A stretch of 64,000 nt of DNA from Phenylobacterium hankyongense (GCF_003254505.1 NZ_QFYP01000001.1:1472001-1536000), one strand, 5' to 3'; positions 38,105 to 49,742 are shown, numbered from the stretch's first letter. Notes: a model not told the origin generated them from the letters alone. Made by a program: numbers and translations.

Positions 38105-40351
38105 ATGATCCGGATGAGCTCGCGGCGGTCGGCGCTGACGATGGGCGCGGCGGCGGCCGCAATGGCGCTGGGCGCCGGTTTCGCCGGCCAGGCGATGGCC
38201 CAGGAGGCGGGGCCGACCGTCCTCGGCGAGGTGGTGGTGACCGCCCAGAAGAGGCTGGAGAACATCAACGACGTCCCGGTCTCGGTGACCGCGATGGGCG
38301 GCGAGAAGCTGGACGTCATCCGCTCCTCGGGCGGCGACATCCGGGTGCTGTCCTCGCGGGCGCCCAGCCTGACGCTGGAATCCAGCTTCGGCCGCACCTT
38401 CCCGCGGCCCTATATCCGCGGGCTCGGCAACACCGACTTCGACCTCAACGCCTCGCAGCCGGTGTCCTTCGTCTATGACGACGTGGTGCTGGAGAGTCCG
38501 ATCCTGAAGGGCTTCCCGCTCTTCGACATCGACCAGGTGGAAGTGCTGCGCGGGCCGCAAGGCACCCTGTTCGGCCGCAACACCCCGGCCGGGGTGCTGA
38601 AGTTCGACTCCGCCAAGCCCGGCCAGACCTTCGGCGGCTACGCCCAGGCCTCCTACGCGACCTACGGGACCACCAACCTCGAGGGCGCGGTCTCCGGCCC
38701 GATCGTCCCGGACGTCCTGGCCGGCCGCATCTCGGCGCTCTACCAGCACCGCGACGACTGGATCGACAACACCTTCACCCATCAGGACAACGCCACCGGC
38801 GGCTACGACGAGTACGCCCTGCGCGGCCAGCTGCTCTACACCCCGAACAGCCAGTTCAGCGCGCTGGCCAACGTCCACTACATGCACCTGGACGGCACGC
38901 CGCAGATCTTCCGCGCCAACATCATCCAGAAGGGGACCAACGACTTCGTCCCCGGCTTCGACCCGGAGAAGATCGCCCAGGACGCCCAGACGCGGTCGTT
39001 CCAGAAGGTCGAGGCCAAGGGCGCCAACCTGAAGCTGACCTATGACCTGGGCGGCCCGGTGCTGACCTCGATCACCGGCTACGAGGCGGTCACCGCCCTG
39101 TCGCACGGCGACATCGACGGCGGCTTCGGCGCGGTCTTCGCCCCGCCCTCCGGCCCCGGCCTCATCCCCTTCCCGTCGGAAAGCGCCGACGGCATGCCCT
39201 ATCATGCGCAATGGAGCGAGGAGCTGCGGCTGGCCGGCCAGCGCGACGCCCTGAGCTACACCGTGGGCGCCTTCTACTTCTTCGAAGACGTCAAGATCGA
39301 CAGCTTCGACTACAACACCCTCGCCGGCGGGGCGCAGGACGGCTACGCCTACCAGCACCAGAAGACCACCTCCTGGGCGCTGTTCGGCAACGCAGACTAC
39401 AAGCTCACCCCGCAATGGACGGTGGGCGGCGGCCTTCGCTATTCCAACGACAAGAAGGACTTCCTGGCCCAGCGGCTGGTCTCGCCGTTCGGCGCGCCGC
39501 CGACGCCGGTGCTGCGCGCCAACCCCAACAGCGACGACGTCAGCTTCAACCTCAACACCACCTATGCGCTGAGCGACACCGCCAACCTCTACGCCCGGAT
39601 CGCCAAGGGCTACCGCGCGCCCTCGATCCAGGGCCGGCTGCTGTTCGGCGACACCATCTCCGTCGCCACCAAGGAGACGCTGATGTCCTACGAGGCCGGC
39701 TACAAGGCCGACCTGTTCGACCGCCGCGTGCGCCTGGACGCCGACGTCTTCTACTACCGCGTGAACGACCTGCAGCTCACCGCGGTGGGCGGCGGGGCCA
39801 ACTTCAACCGGCTGATCAACGCCAGGCACGCCACCGGCTACGGCTTCGAGTTCAACGGCGAGGCGCAGCCGGTCGAGCACCTGCTGCTGACCGCGGGCCT
39901 GTCCTACAACCACACCGAGATCGACGACCCGAACCTGGTCACCCAGCCCTGCGGCGGCGGCTGCACCGTGCTGGATCCGGCCGGCGCCGTGCCCGGGACG
40001 GTCAATATCGACGGCAACAGCCTGCCCAATGCGCCGCGCTGGATCGCCAACCTGACGGCGCGCTACGCCATTCCGTACGGCGAGGGCGAGTTCTTCGTGT
40101 TCACCGACTGGGCCTACCGCTCGAAGATCAACTTCTTCCTCTACAACTCGGTGGAGTTCACCGACGACCACCTGCTGGAAGGCGGCCTGCGGCTCGGCTA
40201 CCGGGCGGCGGGCGGCAAGTGGGAAGCCGCGCTCTTCGGGCGCAACATCACCGACGACCGCTCGCTGGAAGGCGGCATCGACTTCAACAACCTGACCGGC
40301 TTCATCAACGACCCCCGCACCATCGGCGTCGAGGTGAAGACGACGTTCTGA
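38105..40351 (+). CDS. TonB-dependent outer-membrane receptor
   Basis: The 748-residue precursor has a signal peptide ending near QAMAQEAG, a probable TonB-box region (TVLGEVVVTAQKR), a plug domain (VEVLRGPQGTLFGRNTPAGV) and a 22-strand-type barrel ending in TIGVEVKTTF with the final aromatic. The long extracellular loops and the Cys pair QPCGGGCTV suggest a specific ligand, unknown. Start: ATG at 38105 lies eight bases after AGGGG, with GTG 38099 and ATG 38114 as alternatives. Monocistronic. Confidence 0.92.
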   Translation: MIRMSSRRSALTMGAAAAAMALGAGFAGQAMAQEAGPTVLGEVVVTAQKRLENINDVPVSVTAMGGEKLDVIRSSGGDIRVLSSRAPSLTLESSFGRTFPRPYIRGLGNTDFDLNASQPVSFVYDDVVLESPILKGFPLFDIDQVEVLRGPQGTLFGRNTPAGVLKFDSAKPGQTFGGYAQASYATYGTTNLEGAVSGPIVPDVLAGRISALYQHRDDWIDNTFTHQDNATGGYDEYALRGQLLYTPNSQFSALANVHYMHLDGTPQIFRANIIQKGTNDFVPGFDPEKIAQDAQTRSFQKVEAKGANLKLTYDLGGPVLTSITGYEAVTALSHGDIDGGFGAVFAPPSGPGLIPFPSESADGMPYHAQWSEELRLAGQRDALSYTVGAFYFFEDVKIDSFDYNTLAGGAQDGYAYQHQKTTSWALFGNADYKLTPQWTVGGGLRYSNDKKDFLAQRLVSPFGAPPTPVLRANPNSDDVSFNLNTTYALSDTANLYARIAKGYRAPSIQGRLLFGDTISVATKETLMSYEAGYKADLFDRRVRLDADVFYYRVNDLQLTAVGGGANFNRLINARHATGYGFEFNGEAQPVEHLLLTAGLSYNHTEIDDPNLVTQPCGGGCTVLDPAGAVPGTVNIDGNSLPNAPRWIANLTARYAIPYGEGEFFVFTDWAYRSKINFFLYNSVEFTDDHLLEGGLRLGYRAAGGKWEAALFGRNITDDRSLEGGIDFNNLTGFINDPRTIGVEVKTTF

Positions 40352-40360
40352 CGATCGCGC

Positions 40361-42223
<1,863 letters not shown>

Positions 42224-42300
42224 CGCGCCGGTTATGGGGCCGACTCAGCCCGAACGCCATGCGTCGCAAAGGCAATCCTTCTTCCGCAAGGGGAGGAGGA

Positions 42301-43293
42301 TCACGGATGCGCGGCGGCGGCCTCGGTCTTGATCTGGGTCAGGGCGGCCTGCGCTTTGGCGATCGCCGCGGCGTCGTGCTTGCCCTTCGCCGCCACCAGC
42401 TGGCCGGTGGCCTCCATCTCGCGCACCGGCAGCAGGTGGGAGTTGTCCGCGTGCTTGAAGGGGCCGGTCTGGATGCGCTCCAGGATCGCCCGCTGGCGTT
42501 TGGCTTCCGGGGTGTCGCCGACGCCGTAGCTGAAGATGAACTTCGCCACCTTGGCCTTGGTGGCCGGGTCGAGGTCGGCGCGCCAGATCATCGGGTCCTC
42601 CGGAATGGTCGGCGAGCGCCAGATCACCTCGAGGCTGGCCAGCGTCTTGCGGGCCAGGGGCGTGTCGATCGCGCCCAGCCGGTCAATGGAGCGGGTGTTG
42701 TTGGTCGCCGCCGGCAGCACGCCGGAGCCCACCGCATAGAGGTTCGCCTCGGCGTTGGCGGAGCGCACGGTCTTGAAGCAGGTGGCGGGGTCGAGGCCGC
42801 GCGGCCCGAACAGGTAGGTCATCGGCGCCAGGGTGCCGGACGTGGACTTGGCGTCGCCCATGCCGAAGTCGAGGGTGCGGTCGCACTTCAGGATGCGGTC
42901 GAGGGTGATCCCGGAGCCCTTCCGGACGATGATCACCCCCTGGTAGCCGTCCGGCCCGGTGGGATGGGTGGTGCGGGCGAACACCTCGCCCCCGGCCCGG
43001 CGCACCGCCTCCAGGCCCGACTGGTTGGTGAACCAGCCGAGGTCCGCCTGCTTGAAGCGCAGCGCCTCGATCAGCGCCGAATAGTTGCTGCCGAAGAACG
43101 GCTTCACCTTCATGCCGGTGGCGGCCTCCATGTCCTTCAGGAACGGGCCCCACTCCTGCAGCTGGGTCTGGGCGCCCTCGGTGGAGACGATGGAGAAGGT
43201 CAGCGTCTGCGGCGCGGCGGTCTTCGGCGCGGGCTTCGAGCAGCCGGCGAGGGCCGCGAGCGCGACGGCCAAGGCGAGGCGACGTGTGATCAT
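42301..43293 (-). CDS. PhnD-type periplasmic binding lipoprotein
   Basis: The 330-residue precursor has a lipobox ([10 protein letters not shown], Cys about 18). The mature part matches phosphonate/phosphite/phosphate binding proteins: [54 protein letters not shown] and [16 protein letters not shown]. The expected transporter permease and ATPase (phnE, phnC) are not nearby, so it may serve a distant transporter or sense a ligand. Ligand unknown; phosphate, phosphonate or a related oxyanion is a guess from the family. Divergent from the lysyl-tRNA synthetase gene. Confidence 0.85.
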   Translation of the reverse strand: MITRRLALAVALAALAGCSKPAPKTAAPQTLTFSIVSTEGAQTQLQEWGPFLKDMEAATGMKVKPFFGSNYSALIEALRFKQADLGWFTNQSGLEAVRRAGGEVFARTTHPTGPDGYQGVIIVRKGSGITLDRILKCDRTLDFGMGDAKSTSGTLAPMTYLFGPRGLDPATCFKTVRSANAEANLYAVGSGVLPAATNNTRSIDRLGAIDTPLARKTLASLEVIWRSPTIPEDPMIWRADLDPATKAKVAKFIFSYGVGDTPEAKRQRAILERIQTGPFKHADNSHLLPVREMEATGQLVAAKGKHDAAAIAKAQAALTQIKTEAAAAHP

Positions 43294-43387
43294 CTGCGGT
43301 TCCCCCTGGCGCGAGCATAGGCAGGTTCACGACCGCACGGCAAAACTCCGCTTGAGCCGCCCGCCGCCGCAGCGTAGTGGCGCCCCC

Positions 43388-45067
43388 ATGTTGCAAGGTC
43401 TTTCCCATCCGGCCCGCGAGGCGAAGAGCTGGCCCTTCGAACAGGCCCGCGGGCTGCTGGAGCGGGTGCTGCGCCTGCGGCTCAGCGACGCCGAGCGCGA
43501 CCTGGCCGCGACGCTGTTCGCCCAGGGCAAGTTCGCCGAGGCGGTCCGCACCCTGCCGGCCCTGCTTGAGCCGGTGGTGTTCCAGTGCGGTTACGGGGCG
43601 TCGGGCCTGCCGCACATGGGCACGTTCGGGGAGGCCGCGCGGCCGACCATGGTGCGCACGGCCTTCCGGGCGCTGACCGAGGACGCCATTCCGACGCAGC
43701 TGATCGTCTTCTCCGACGACATGGACGGGTTCCGGAAGATCCCCGACAACGTGCCCAACCGCGAACTGCTGGAGCTGGACCGCGACAAGCCGGTGACCAG
43801 CGTCCGCGATCCGTTCGGCGAGCACGAGAGCTTCGGGGCGCACAACAACGCCCGGCTGCGCGCCTTCCTCGACGGCTTCGGCTTCGACTACACCTTCATG
43901 TCGTCCACCGAGACCTACAAGTCCGGCCGCTTCGACGCGGTGCTGCTGCGCATCCTGGAGCGGTTCGACGCCGTGCAGGCGATCATGCTGCCGACGCTGG
44001 GCGAAGAGCGCCGGGCCACCTATTCGCCGTTCCTGCCGATCAGCCCGACCAGCGGCCGGGTGCTGCAGGCCCCGACGATCGCGCGCAACGTCGAGAAGGG
44101 CACCATCACCTTCCCCGACGAGGACGGCACGCTGACCGAGGTCCCGGTGACCGGCGGCCACGTGAAGCTGCAATGGCGGCCCGACTGGGCGGCGCGCTGG
44201 GTGGCGCTGTCGGTCGACTACGAGATGTCCGGCAAGGACCTGGTGGACTCGGTGCGGATCTCCAACCGCATCGCCAAGGCGCTGGGCGGCGAGCCGCCGG
44301 AGGCCTTCCACTTCGAGCTGTTCATGGACGAGAACAACCAGAAGATCTCCAAGTCCAAGGGCAACGGCCTGACCATGGAGGAGTGGCTGCGCTACGGCAC
44401 GCCGGAGAGCCTGGCCTACTACATGTACCAGTCGCCGAAGTCGGCCAAGCGGCTCTATTTCGACGTCATCCCCAAGGCCACCGACGAGTACCTGCAGCAG
44501 CTCGACGCCTACAACCGCGCCCGCGCCGAGAGCGGCGCGCCGGCCATCGACAACCCCGCCTGGCACGTGCACCGCGGCGCGCCGCCGGAGCGTGGCTCGC
44601 CGGTGAGCTTCTCGCTGCTGCTGAACCTGGTGTCGGCGGCCGACGCCTCGACCAAGGACATCCTGTGGGGCTTCCTGGAGCGCTACATCCCCGGCGCGAC
44701 GCCGGCCACCGAGCCGCTGCTCGACCAGCTCGCCGGCTACGCGATCAACTACTACGAGGACTTCGTGAAGCCGGCGAAGACCTTCCGCGCCCCGGACGCG
44801 CGGGAGCGGACGGCGATGGAGGACCTGGTGGCGCGGTTGCGGGCCCTGCCGCCGGGCGCCGACGCCGAGGCGATCCAGAACGAGGTGTTCGAGGTCGGCA
44901 AGGCGGCCGGCTTCGAGCCGCTGCGCGCCTGGTTCGGGGCCCTCTACGAGGTGCTGCTGGGCCAGAGCCAGGGCCCCCGCTTCGGCTCCTTCGTGGCGAT
45001 CTTCGGGATCGAGCGCACCATCGCCCTGATCGAGCGGGCGCTGGCCGGCGAGCTCGCCGCCGCCTAG
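43388..45067 (+). CDS. lysK: Lysyl-tRNA synthetase, class I
   Basis: The 559-residue protein has class I Rossmann motifs: HMGT at 76-79 in place of HIGH, and KISKSKGNG at about 319 in place of KMSKS. This is the archaeal-type class I lysyl-tRNA synthetase also found in many alphaproteobacteria, replacing the class II enzyme. It charges tRNA-Lys with lysine. The ATG at 43388 is chosen; the frame remains open 303 bases further upstream into the divergent gene, which is not plausible. Confidence 0.95.
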   Translation: MLQGLSHPAREAKSWPFEQARGLLERVLRLRLSDAERDLAATLFAQGKFAEAVRTLPALLEPVVFQCGYGASGLPHMGTFGEAARPTMVRTAFRALTEDAIPTQLIVFSDDMDGFRKIPDNVPNRELLELDRDKPVTSVRDPFGEHESFGAHNNARLRAFLDGFGFDYTFMSSTETYKSGRFDAVLLRILERFDAVQAIMLPTLGEERRATYSPFLPISPTSGRVLQAPTIARNVEKGTITFPDEDGTLTEVPVTGGHVKLQWRPDWAARWVALSVDYEMSGKDLVDSVRISNRIAKALGGEPPEAFHFELFMDENNQKISKSKGNGLTMEEWLRYGTPESLAYYMYQSPKSAKRLYFDVIPKATDEYLQQLDAYNRARAESGAPAIDNPAWHVHRGAPPERGSPVSFSLLLNLVSAADASTKDILWGFLERYIPGATPATEPLLDQLAGYAINYYEDFVKPAKTFRAPDARERTAMEDLVARLRALPPGADAEAIQNEVFEVGKAAGFEPLRAWFGALYEVLLGQSQGPRFGSFVAIFGIERTIALIERALAGELAAA

Positions 45068-45105
45068 GGCGAACGAGGTTCAGGCATCGGCGATACCGGC
45101 TGACC

Positions 45106-45121
45106 TTGACGTAAACGGAAA
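45106..45121. promoter_or_regulatory. Candidate operator upstream of the MerR-family gene
   Basis: The 16-base element TTGACGTAAACGGAAA is an imperfect palindrome (TT..CGT..ACG..AA). It resembles the operators of LiuR-type MerR regulators of branched-chain amino-acid and fatty-acid catabolism. It lies 49 bases before the MerR gene, where autoregulation would be expected. Confidence 0.5.
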
Positions 45122-45170
45122 GACGGCTTTACGCTGTCAGGCATAATCAACAGCGTCCAGGGAGGACGCC

Positions 45171-45650
45171 ATGCCGAACGACCTGCGGCGGCCCAGCCGC
45201 ACCTTCACCATCCGCCAGCTCTGCCTGGAATTCAAATGCACGCCGCGCGCCCTGCGCTTCTACGAGGACAAGGGGCTGCTGGCTCCGGCGCGCGACGGCA
45301 TGAACCGGGTCTATTCTTACAAGGACCGCGCCCGGCTGCAGCTGATCCTGCGCGGCAAGCGCGTCGGCCTGGCCCTGGCCGAGATCGGCGAGATCCTCGA
45401 CCTCTATGAGGTCGACGATGGCGGCGCCCAGCAGGCGGCCAAGTCGCTGCGCAAGTTCCGCGAGCGGATCCTGGCGCTGGAGAACCAGAAGCTCGACATC
45501 GACAAGGCCATCAAGGAACTGAAGCTCGGCGTCGAGGCCATGGAGAAGCGGCTGACCGAAACCCGGCCGGACCTGCTTCCCCGCGCCGCCGATTACGATC
45601 AGATGTTGCGCCATCGCCTCGACGGCGTGGAACATAGCGAAGCCAAGTAG
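45171..45650 (+). CDS. MerR-family transcriptional regulator
   Basis: The 159-residue protein has a MerR winged helix (FTIRQLCLEFKCTPRALRFY, EDKGLLAPARDG) and a long dimer coiled coil (RILALENQKLDIDKAIKEL). No metal-binding cysteines occur at the C-terminus, consistent with the branch that senses acyl-CoA or other metabolites (LiuR-like). It is followed at 40 bases by an acyl-CoA dehydrogenase gene, its likely target. Start ATG at 45171 after GGGAGGACGCC. Confidence 0.88.
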   Translation: MPNDLRRPSRTFTIRQLCLEFKCTPRALRFYEDKGLLAPARDGMNRVYSYKDRARLQLILRGKRVGLALAEIGEILDLYEVDDGGAQQAAKSLRKFRERILALENQKLDIDKAIKELKLGVEAMEKRLTETRPDLLPRAADYDQMLRHRLDGVEHSEAK

Positions 45651-45689
45651 CCGCGGGCCCCGCGCCCGGAGGCGAGATCCGGAGCGTCC

Positions 45690-47477
45690 ATGACCTACCA
45701 GCCTCCCGTTCGGGACTACGCCTTCCTGTTGCGCGACGTGCTCGAGCTGGAGCGCTACGCCAACCTGCCGGCCTTCGCCGACGCCAGCATCGACACCGTC
45801 GACCAGATCCTCGAGGAGGCCGGCCGCTTCACCGCCGAGGTGCTGGCGCCGCTGAACCGCGTCGGGGACAAGGAAGGCTGCCGCTGGAGCCCCGACTTCA
45901 CGGTCAAGACGCCGACCGGCTTCCAGGCCGCCTACCGCCAGCTGGTCGAGGGCGGCTGGCCGGCGCTGGGGGCCGATCCCAACTACGGCGGCCAGGGCCT
46001 GCCGGCGGTGGTCAACCTGGCGTTCTCGGAGATGTCGTCGGGCGCCAACATGGCGTTTTCCATGTATCCGGGCCTGACCCACGGGGCCTATTCGGCGATC
46101 CTCAACGGCGGCTCCCCGGCGCAGAAGGACCTCTACCTGCCGAAGCTGGCCTCGGGCCAGTGGGGCGGGACCATGAACCTCACCGAGCCGCACTGCGGCA
46201 CGGACCTTGGCCTGCTGCGCACCAAGGCGGTCCCGCAGGCCGACGGCAGCTACCGAATTTCGGGCCAGAAAATCTGGATTTCCGGCGGCGAGCACGACCT
46301 GACCGAGAACATCATCCACCTGGTGCTGGCCAGGATCGAAGGCGCGCCGCAGGGGACGCGCGGCATCAGCCTGTTCATCGTGCCGAAGTTCATCCCGGAC
46401 GCCCAGGGCAATCCCGGCGCGCGCAACGCGGTGAAGTGCCTGGGCCTGGAAGAGAAGATGGGCATCCACGGCAACGCCACCTGCGTGATCGGCCACGAGG
46501 AGGCCACCGGCTGGCTGGTGGGCGAGGAGAACCGCGGCCTGTCGCTGATGTTCGTGATGATGAACGAGGCCCGCATCGGCGTCGGCCTGCAGGGCGTCGC
46601 CCAGGCGGAAGCCGCCTACCAGGCGGCGGCGGCGTTCGCGAAGGAGCGGCTGCAGGGCCGTTCGCTGACCGGGCCGAAGAACCCCGACGGCCCGGCCGAC
46701 CCGATCATCGTCCATCCCGACGTGCGGCGGATGCTGATGGACTCCCGCGCCGTGGTGGAGGGCGGCCGCGCCTTCCTGCTGTGGACCGCGCTGCAGGGCG
46801 ACCTGGCGCACGCCAGTCCCGACGAGGCCGTGCGCCAGAAGGGCCACGACTACATGGCGCTCCTGACCCCGGTGCTGAAGGCCTTCCTGACCGACCGCGG
46901 CTTCCGGGTCTGTTCGGACGCCATGCAGGTGCACGGCGGCGCCGGCTTCACCGAGCACTTCCCGGTCAGCCAGTACCTGCGCGACGTGCGCATCGCGCTG
47001 ATCTACGAGGGAACCAACGGCGTACAGGCCCTGGACCTGGTGGGCCGCAAGCTCGCCGCCGACGGCGGCCGCGCGGTGATGAGCTTCTTCGCCGAGCTCG
47101 ACGCCTTCGTGGAGGCCAACGAGGCCGATCCGGCGCTGACGCCGTTCACCGCGCCGCTGGCCCAGGCCAAGGGCCAGCTGCAGGAGGCCACCATGTGGCT
47201 GATGCAGAACGGCCTCGCCAACCCCGAGAACGCCGGCGCGGCCTCCACCGATTACCTGCACCTGTTCGGCCTGACCGGGCTGGGCTTCATGTGGGCGCTG
47301 ATGGCCAAGGCCGCGCAGGCGCGGATCGCCGCCGGCGACACCGACCCGCTGTACGCCGAGAAGCTGGCGGTCGGCCGCTACTACGTCGAGCGCGTCCTGC
47401 CGGAGACCGCCTCGCACCTGGCCAAGCTGAAGACCGGGTCGGAGGCCATGATGGCGCTGCCGGCCGAGGCGTTCTGA
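45690..47477 (+). CDS. Acyl-CoA dehydrogenase family protein
   Basis: The 595-residue protein has the acyl-CoA dehydrogenase core (GGTMNLTEPHCGTDLGLLRT, KCLGLEEKMGIHGNATCVIG, LRDVRIALIYEGTNGVQALD) with FAD-binding motifs, and extra N- and C-terminal helical domains as in the long bacterial AidB/DmdC-like or medium to long-chain forms. It oxidises an acyl-CoA to the enoyl-CoA, passing electrons to ETF. The Glu in IYEGTNG is the likely catalytic base. Its last base is shared with the next gene's start (TGATG). Confidence 0.92.
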   Translation: MTYQPPVRDYAFLLRDVLELERYANLPAFADASIDTVDQILEEAGRFTAEVLAPLNRVGDKEGCRWSPDFTVKTPTGFQAAYRQLVEGGWPALGADPNYGGQGLPAVVNLAFSEMSSGANMAFSMYPGLTHGAYSAILNGGSPAQKDLYLPKLASGQWGGTMNLTEPHCGTDLGLLRTKAVPQADGSYRISGQKIWISGGEHDLTENIIHLVLARIEGAPQGTRGISLFIVPKFIPDAQGNPGARNAVKCLGLEEKMGIHGNATCVIGHEEATGWLVGEENRGLSLMFVMMNEARIGVGLQGVAQAEAAYQAAAAFAKERLQGRSLTGPKNPDGPADPIIVHPDVRRMLMDSRAVVEGGRAFLLWTALQGDLAHASPDEAVRQKGHDYMALLTPVLKAFLTDRGFRVCSDAMQVHGGAGFTEHFPVSQYLRDVRIALIYEGTNGVQALDLVGRKLAADGGRAVMSFFAELDAFVEANEADPALTPFTAPLAQAKGQLQEATMWLMQNGLANPENAGAASTDYLHLFGLTGLGFMWALMAKAAQARIAAGDTDPLYAEKLAVGRYYVERVLPETASHLAKLKTGSEAMMALPAEAF

Positions 47478-47953
47478 TGGCCGTCTATCGCGCCACCGCC
47501 GACTGGTCGCTCACCGCGCCGGGGGAGGACTTCCTGAAGGGCCGCTACGGTCGCGGCCATGCGGTGAGCTTCGAGGACGGGCCGCAGATCCCCGGCACCG
47601 CCTCCCACCACGTGGTGGGGACCAGGTGGGCGGCGCCCGGCGCGGTCGATCCGGAGCAGATGCTGGTGGCCTCGCTCGCCACCTGCCACATGCTGAGCTT
47701 CCTGCACGTGGCGCGGGAGGCTGGGTTCATCGTCACCGGCTACCGCGACGAGGCCGAGGGGGTGATGGAGAAGAACCCCGAGGGGCGGCTGGCCGTCACC
47801 CGCATCACCCTGCGCCCGGCGATCGCCTACGAAGGCCGCCAGCCCACGCCGGCCGAGCGCGACCACCTGCACCACCTCGCCCACGAGGTCTGCTTCATCG
47901 CCAATTCGATCAAGACCGAGGTGGTGGTGCAGGAACGCCAAGCCGTCGAGTAG
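47477..47953 (+). CDS. OsmC-family peroxidase-like protein
   Basis: The 158-residue protein has the two conserved cysteines of OsmC/Ohr proteins: Cys70 in SLATCHMLSF and Cys139 in AHEVCFIANSIK. OsmC proteins reduce organic hydroperoxides through this pair. The ATG overlaps the acyl-CoA dehydrogenase stop by one base, so it is co-translated; removing lipid peroxides alongside fatty-acid oxidation is a plausible link. It is easily missed because a long frame through the upstream gene also reads into it. Confidence 0.9.
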   Translation: MAVYRATADWSLTAPGEDFLKGRYGRGHAVSFEDGPQIPGTASHHVVGTRWAAPGAVDPEQMLVASLATCHMLSFLHVAREAGFIVTGYRDEAEGVMEKNPEGRLAVTRITLRPAIAYEGRQPTPAERDHLHHLAHEVCFIANSIKTEVVVQERQAVE

Positions 47954-47963
47954 GGGGCTCCGG

Positions 47964-48080
47964 TCATCCCCGCGAAAGCGGGGACCCATGTGTTTTGGCG
48001 TTTGGGCGTATCGCGCGCACGCGGTGGCCAGACAGGGTCAGCTACAGAAAAAGCCTGGGTCCCCGCTTTCGCGGGGATGA
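47964..48080. repeat. Inverted repeat with two GC-rich hairpins
   Basis: The ends 47964-47988 and 48056-48080 are perfect 25-base inverted copies. Each arm folds by itself into CCCCGC-loop-GCGGGG, with loop GAAA on the left and TTTC on the right, so the loops are complementary. It lies 11 bases past the OsmC stop, between two genes facing each other, so a bidirectional terminator is possible. Similar ends are common in Caulobacterales intergenic repeats, as recalled. Confidence 0.85.
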
Positions 48081-48106
48081 CTGGTGTGGGATGGCCGAGC
48101 GACCCG

Positions 48107-48550
48107 TCATCCGTCATCGCCCACACGGGGAGAAGGCGCGAGGAGCTCCGCCAGCCGCGCCCGCAGCGCGACCGCGTCCTTCAGGTCGCATTCCCACAGC
48201 GTCTCGACCCGCCAGCCGGCCGCCGCCAGCGCCTCGCGGGCGGCGAGGTCGCGGGCGCGGTTGCGGGCGACCTTGGCGGTCCAGTACTCGCGGTTGGCCT
48301 TCGGCACGCGCGACCCGCGGGCGCAGTCGTGGCCGTGCCAGAAGCAGCCGTGGACGAACAGCGCCAGGCGGCGGCCCGGCATGACGATGTCCGGCCGGCC
48401 GGGCAGGTCCTTGCGATGGAGGCGATAGCGGGCGCCGAGCCCGGTCAGCGCCCGGCGCACCGTCATCTCCGGCGTCGTGTCGCGACCCTTGACCCGCCGC
48501 ATGACGGCGGAGCGCTTGGCCGCGTCGTAGACGTCGGTGCGTTCCGTCAC
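48107..48550 (-). CDS. vsr: Very short patch repair endonuclease Vsr
   Basis: The 147-residue protein matches Vsr throughout: [38 protein letters not shown] with the catalytic Asp, [15 protein letters not shown] and [16 protein letters not shown]. Vsr nicks T:G mismatches left by deamination of 5-methylcytosine. A C5-cytosine methyltransferase is encoded about 1.2 kb away, as expected. The GTG start at 48550 overlaps the cysK stop by four bases (GTGA). Confidence 0.95.
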   Translation of the reverse strand: MTERTDVYDAAKRSAVMRRVKGRDTTPEMTVRRALTGLGARYRLHRKDLPGRPDIVMPGRRLALFVHGCFWHGHDCARGSRVPKANREYWTAKVARNRARDLAAREALAAAGWRVETLWECDLKDAVALRARLAELLAPSPRVGDDG

Positions 48551-49536
48551 AGCCCGTCGAACAGCGCCGTCGACAGGTAGCGCTCGGCGAAGCTCGGGAT
48601 GATCGCCACCACCAGCTTGCCGGCCATGTCGTCGCGGCTGGCTACGTCGAAGGCCGCCACCAGCGCCGCGCCGGAGGAGATGCCCACCGGGATGCCCTCC
48701 TCGTGGGCGACGCGCCTGGCCATCGCGAAGCTGTCGTCGTTGGACACCTGGACCACCTCGTCGATGATCCCGCGGTCGAGGATGGAGGGCACGAAGCCCG
48801 CGCCGATGCCCTGGATCTTGTGCGGCCCGGGCTGGCCGCCGGACAGCACCGGCGAGGCCTCGGGCTCCACCGCGATCATCCGCACCGAGGGCTTGCGGGC
48901 CTTCAGCACCTGGCCGACGCCGGTGATGGTGCCGCCGGTGCCGACGCCGGAGACCACCGCGTCGACGCGGCCCTGGGTGTCGTTCCAGATCTCCTGCGCC
49001 GTGGAGACCCGGTGGATCAGCGGATTGGCGACGTTGTCGAACTGCTGCGGCATCACCGCGCCGGGGGTGGCCTCGACCAGCTCCTTGGCCCGCGCCACCG
49101 CGCCGGCCATGCCGCGCTCGGCCGGCGTGAGCTCGAGCTTGGCGCCCAGCAGCAGCAGCATCTTGCGCCGCTCGATGGACATGCTCTCCGGCATCACCAG
49201 GGTCAGCTTGTAGCCCTTGGAGGCCGCCACGAAGGCCAGCGCGATGCCGGTGTTGCCGCTGGTGGGCTCGATGATCGCCCCGCCGGGCTTCAGCACGCCC
49301 TTGGCTTCCAGGTACTCGATCATCGCCACGCCGATGCGGTCCTTCACCGAGCCGATCGGGTTGAAGAACTCCAGCTTGGCGACCACCTCGCCCTTCGGCT
49401 TCAGCGCCGCGGTGAGGTTGGGCAGGCGCACCAGCGGCGTGTCGCCGATGGTGTCGATGATGGAGTCGTAGATCCTGCCGCGGCCGGCCCGCTCATAGCG
49501 GGCGGCGTCGTAGACCTTGTCGGGAGTGGCGTCCAT
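48547..49536 (-). CDS. cysK: Cysteine synthase A
   Basis: The 329-residue PLP enzyme binds cofactor through Lys65 in [13 protein letters not shown], with the phosphate-binding [12 protein letters not shown] and the [14 protein letters not shown] loop. It makes cysteine from O-acetylserine and sulphide. An N-terminal extension of about 20 residues precedes the usual start region [13 protein letters not shown]. It is translationally coupled to vsr, an unusual neighbour with no known functional link. Confidence 0.94.
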   Translation of the reverse strand: MDATPDKVYDAARYERAGRGRIYDSIIDTIGDTPLVRLPNLTAALKPKGEVVAKLEFFNPIGSVKDRIGVAMIEYLEAKGVLKPGGAIIEPTSGNTGIALAFVAASKGYKLTLVMPESMSIERRKMLLLLGAKLELTPAERGMAGAVARAKELVEATPGAVMPQQFDNVANPLIHRVSTAQEIWNDTQGRVDAVVSGVGTGGTITGVGQVLKARKPSVRMIAVEPEASPVLSGGQPGPHKIQGIGAGFVPSILDRGIIDEVVQVSNDDSFAMARRVAHEEGIPVGISSGAALVAAFDVASRDDMAGKLVVAIIPSFAERYLSTALFDGL

Positions 49537-49623
49537 GGATGGACCTTTCGTCGCGGGCTGCCCTTCGGAGCGCGAACCTAAGACTTCCAGCGGCTTTTGG
49601 AAGCACCCTCGCGTCGATCGCCC

Positions 49624-49729
49624 TTCGTCATGGCCCGGCTTGTCCGGGCCACCCAGCCCGATGCGGGGGCCTCATGTGCTGAAGATCGGCTTTGGGATGG
49701 GTCACCCGGACAAGCCGGGTGATGACGAG
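49624..49729. repeat. Two-hairpin intergenic repeat, copy 2
   Basis: This is the second copy of the repeat at 33306-33410, in the same orientation. Its arms are GGCCCGG-CTTGT-CCGGGCC and TCACCCGG-ACAAG-CCGGGTGA. Compared with copy 1 the left loop changes C to T and the right loop changes G to A, keeping the two loops complementary. It ends 13 bases beyond the stop of the leftward methyltransferase gene at 49743. Confidence 0.85.
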
Positions 49730-49742
49730 CGCGGGGTGATCG

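Noticed and set aside
45147-47417. 756-codon open frame antisense to the acyl-CoA dehydrogenase gene
   Set aside because: Antisense composition; the MerR and dehydrogenase genes on the plus strand are complete.
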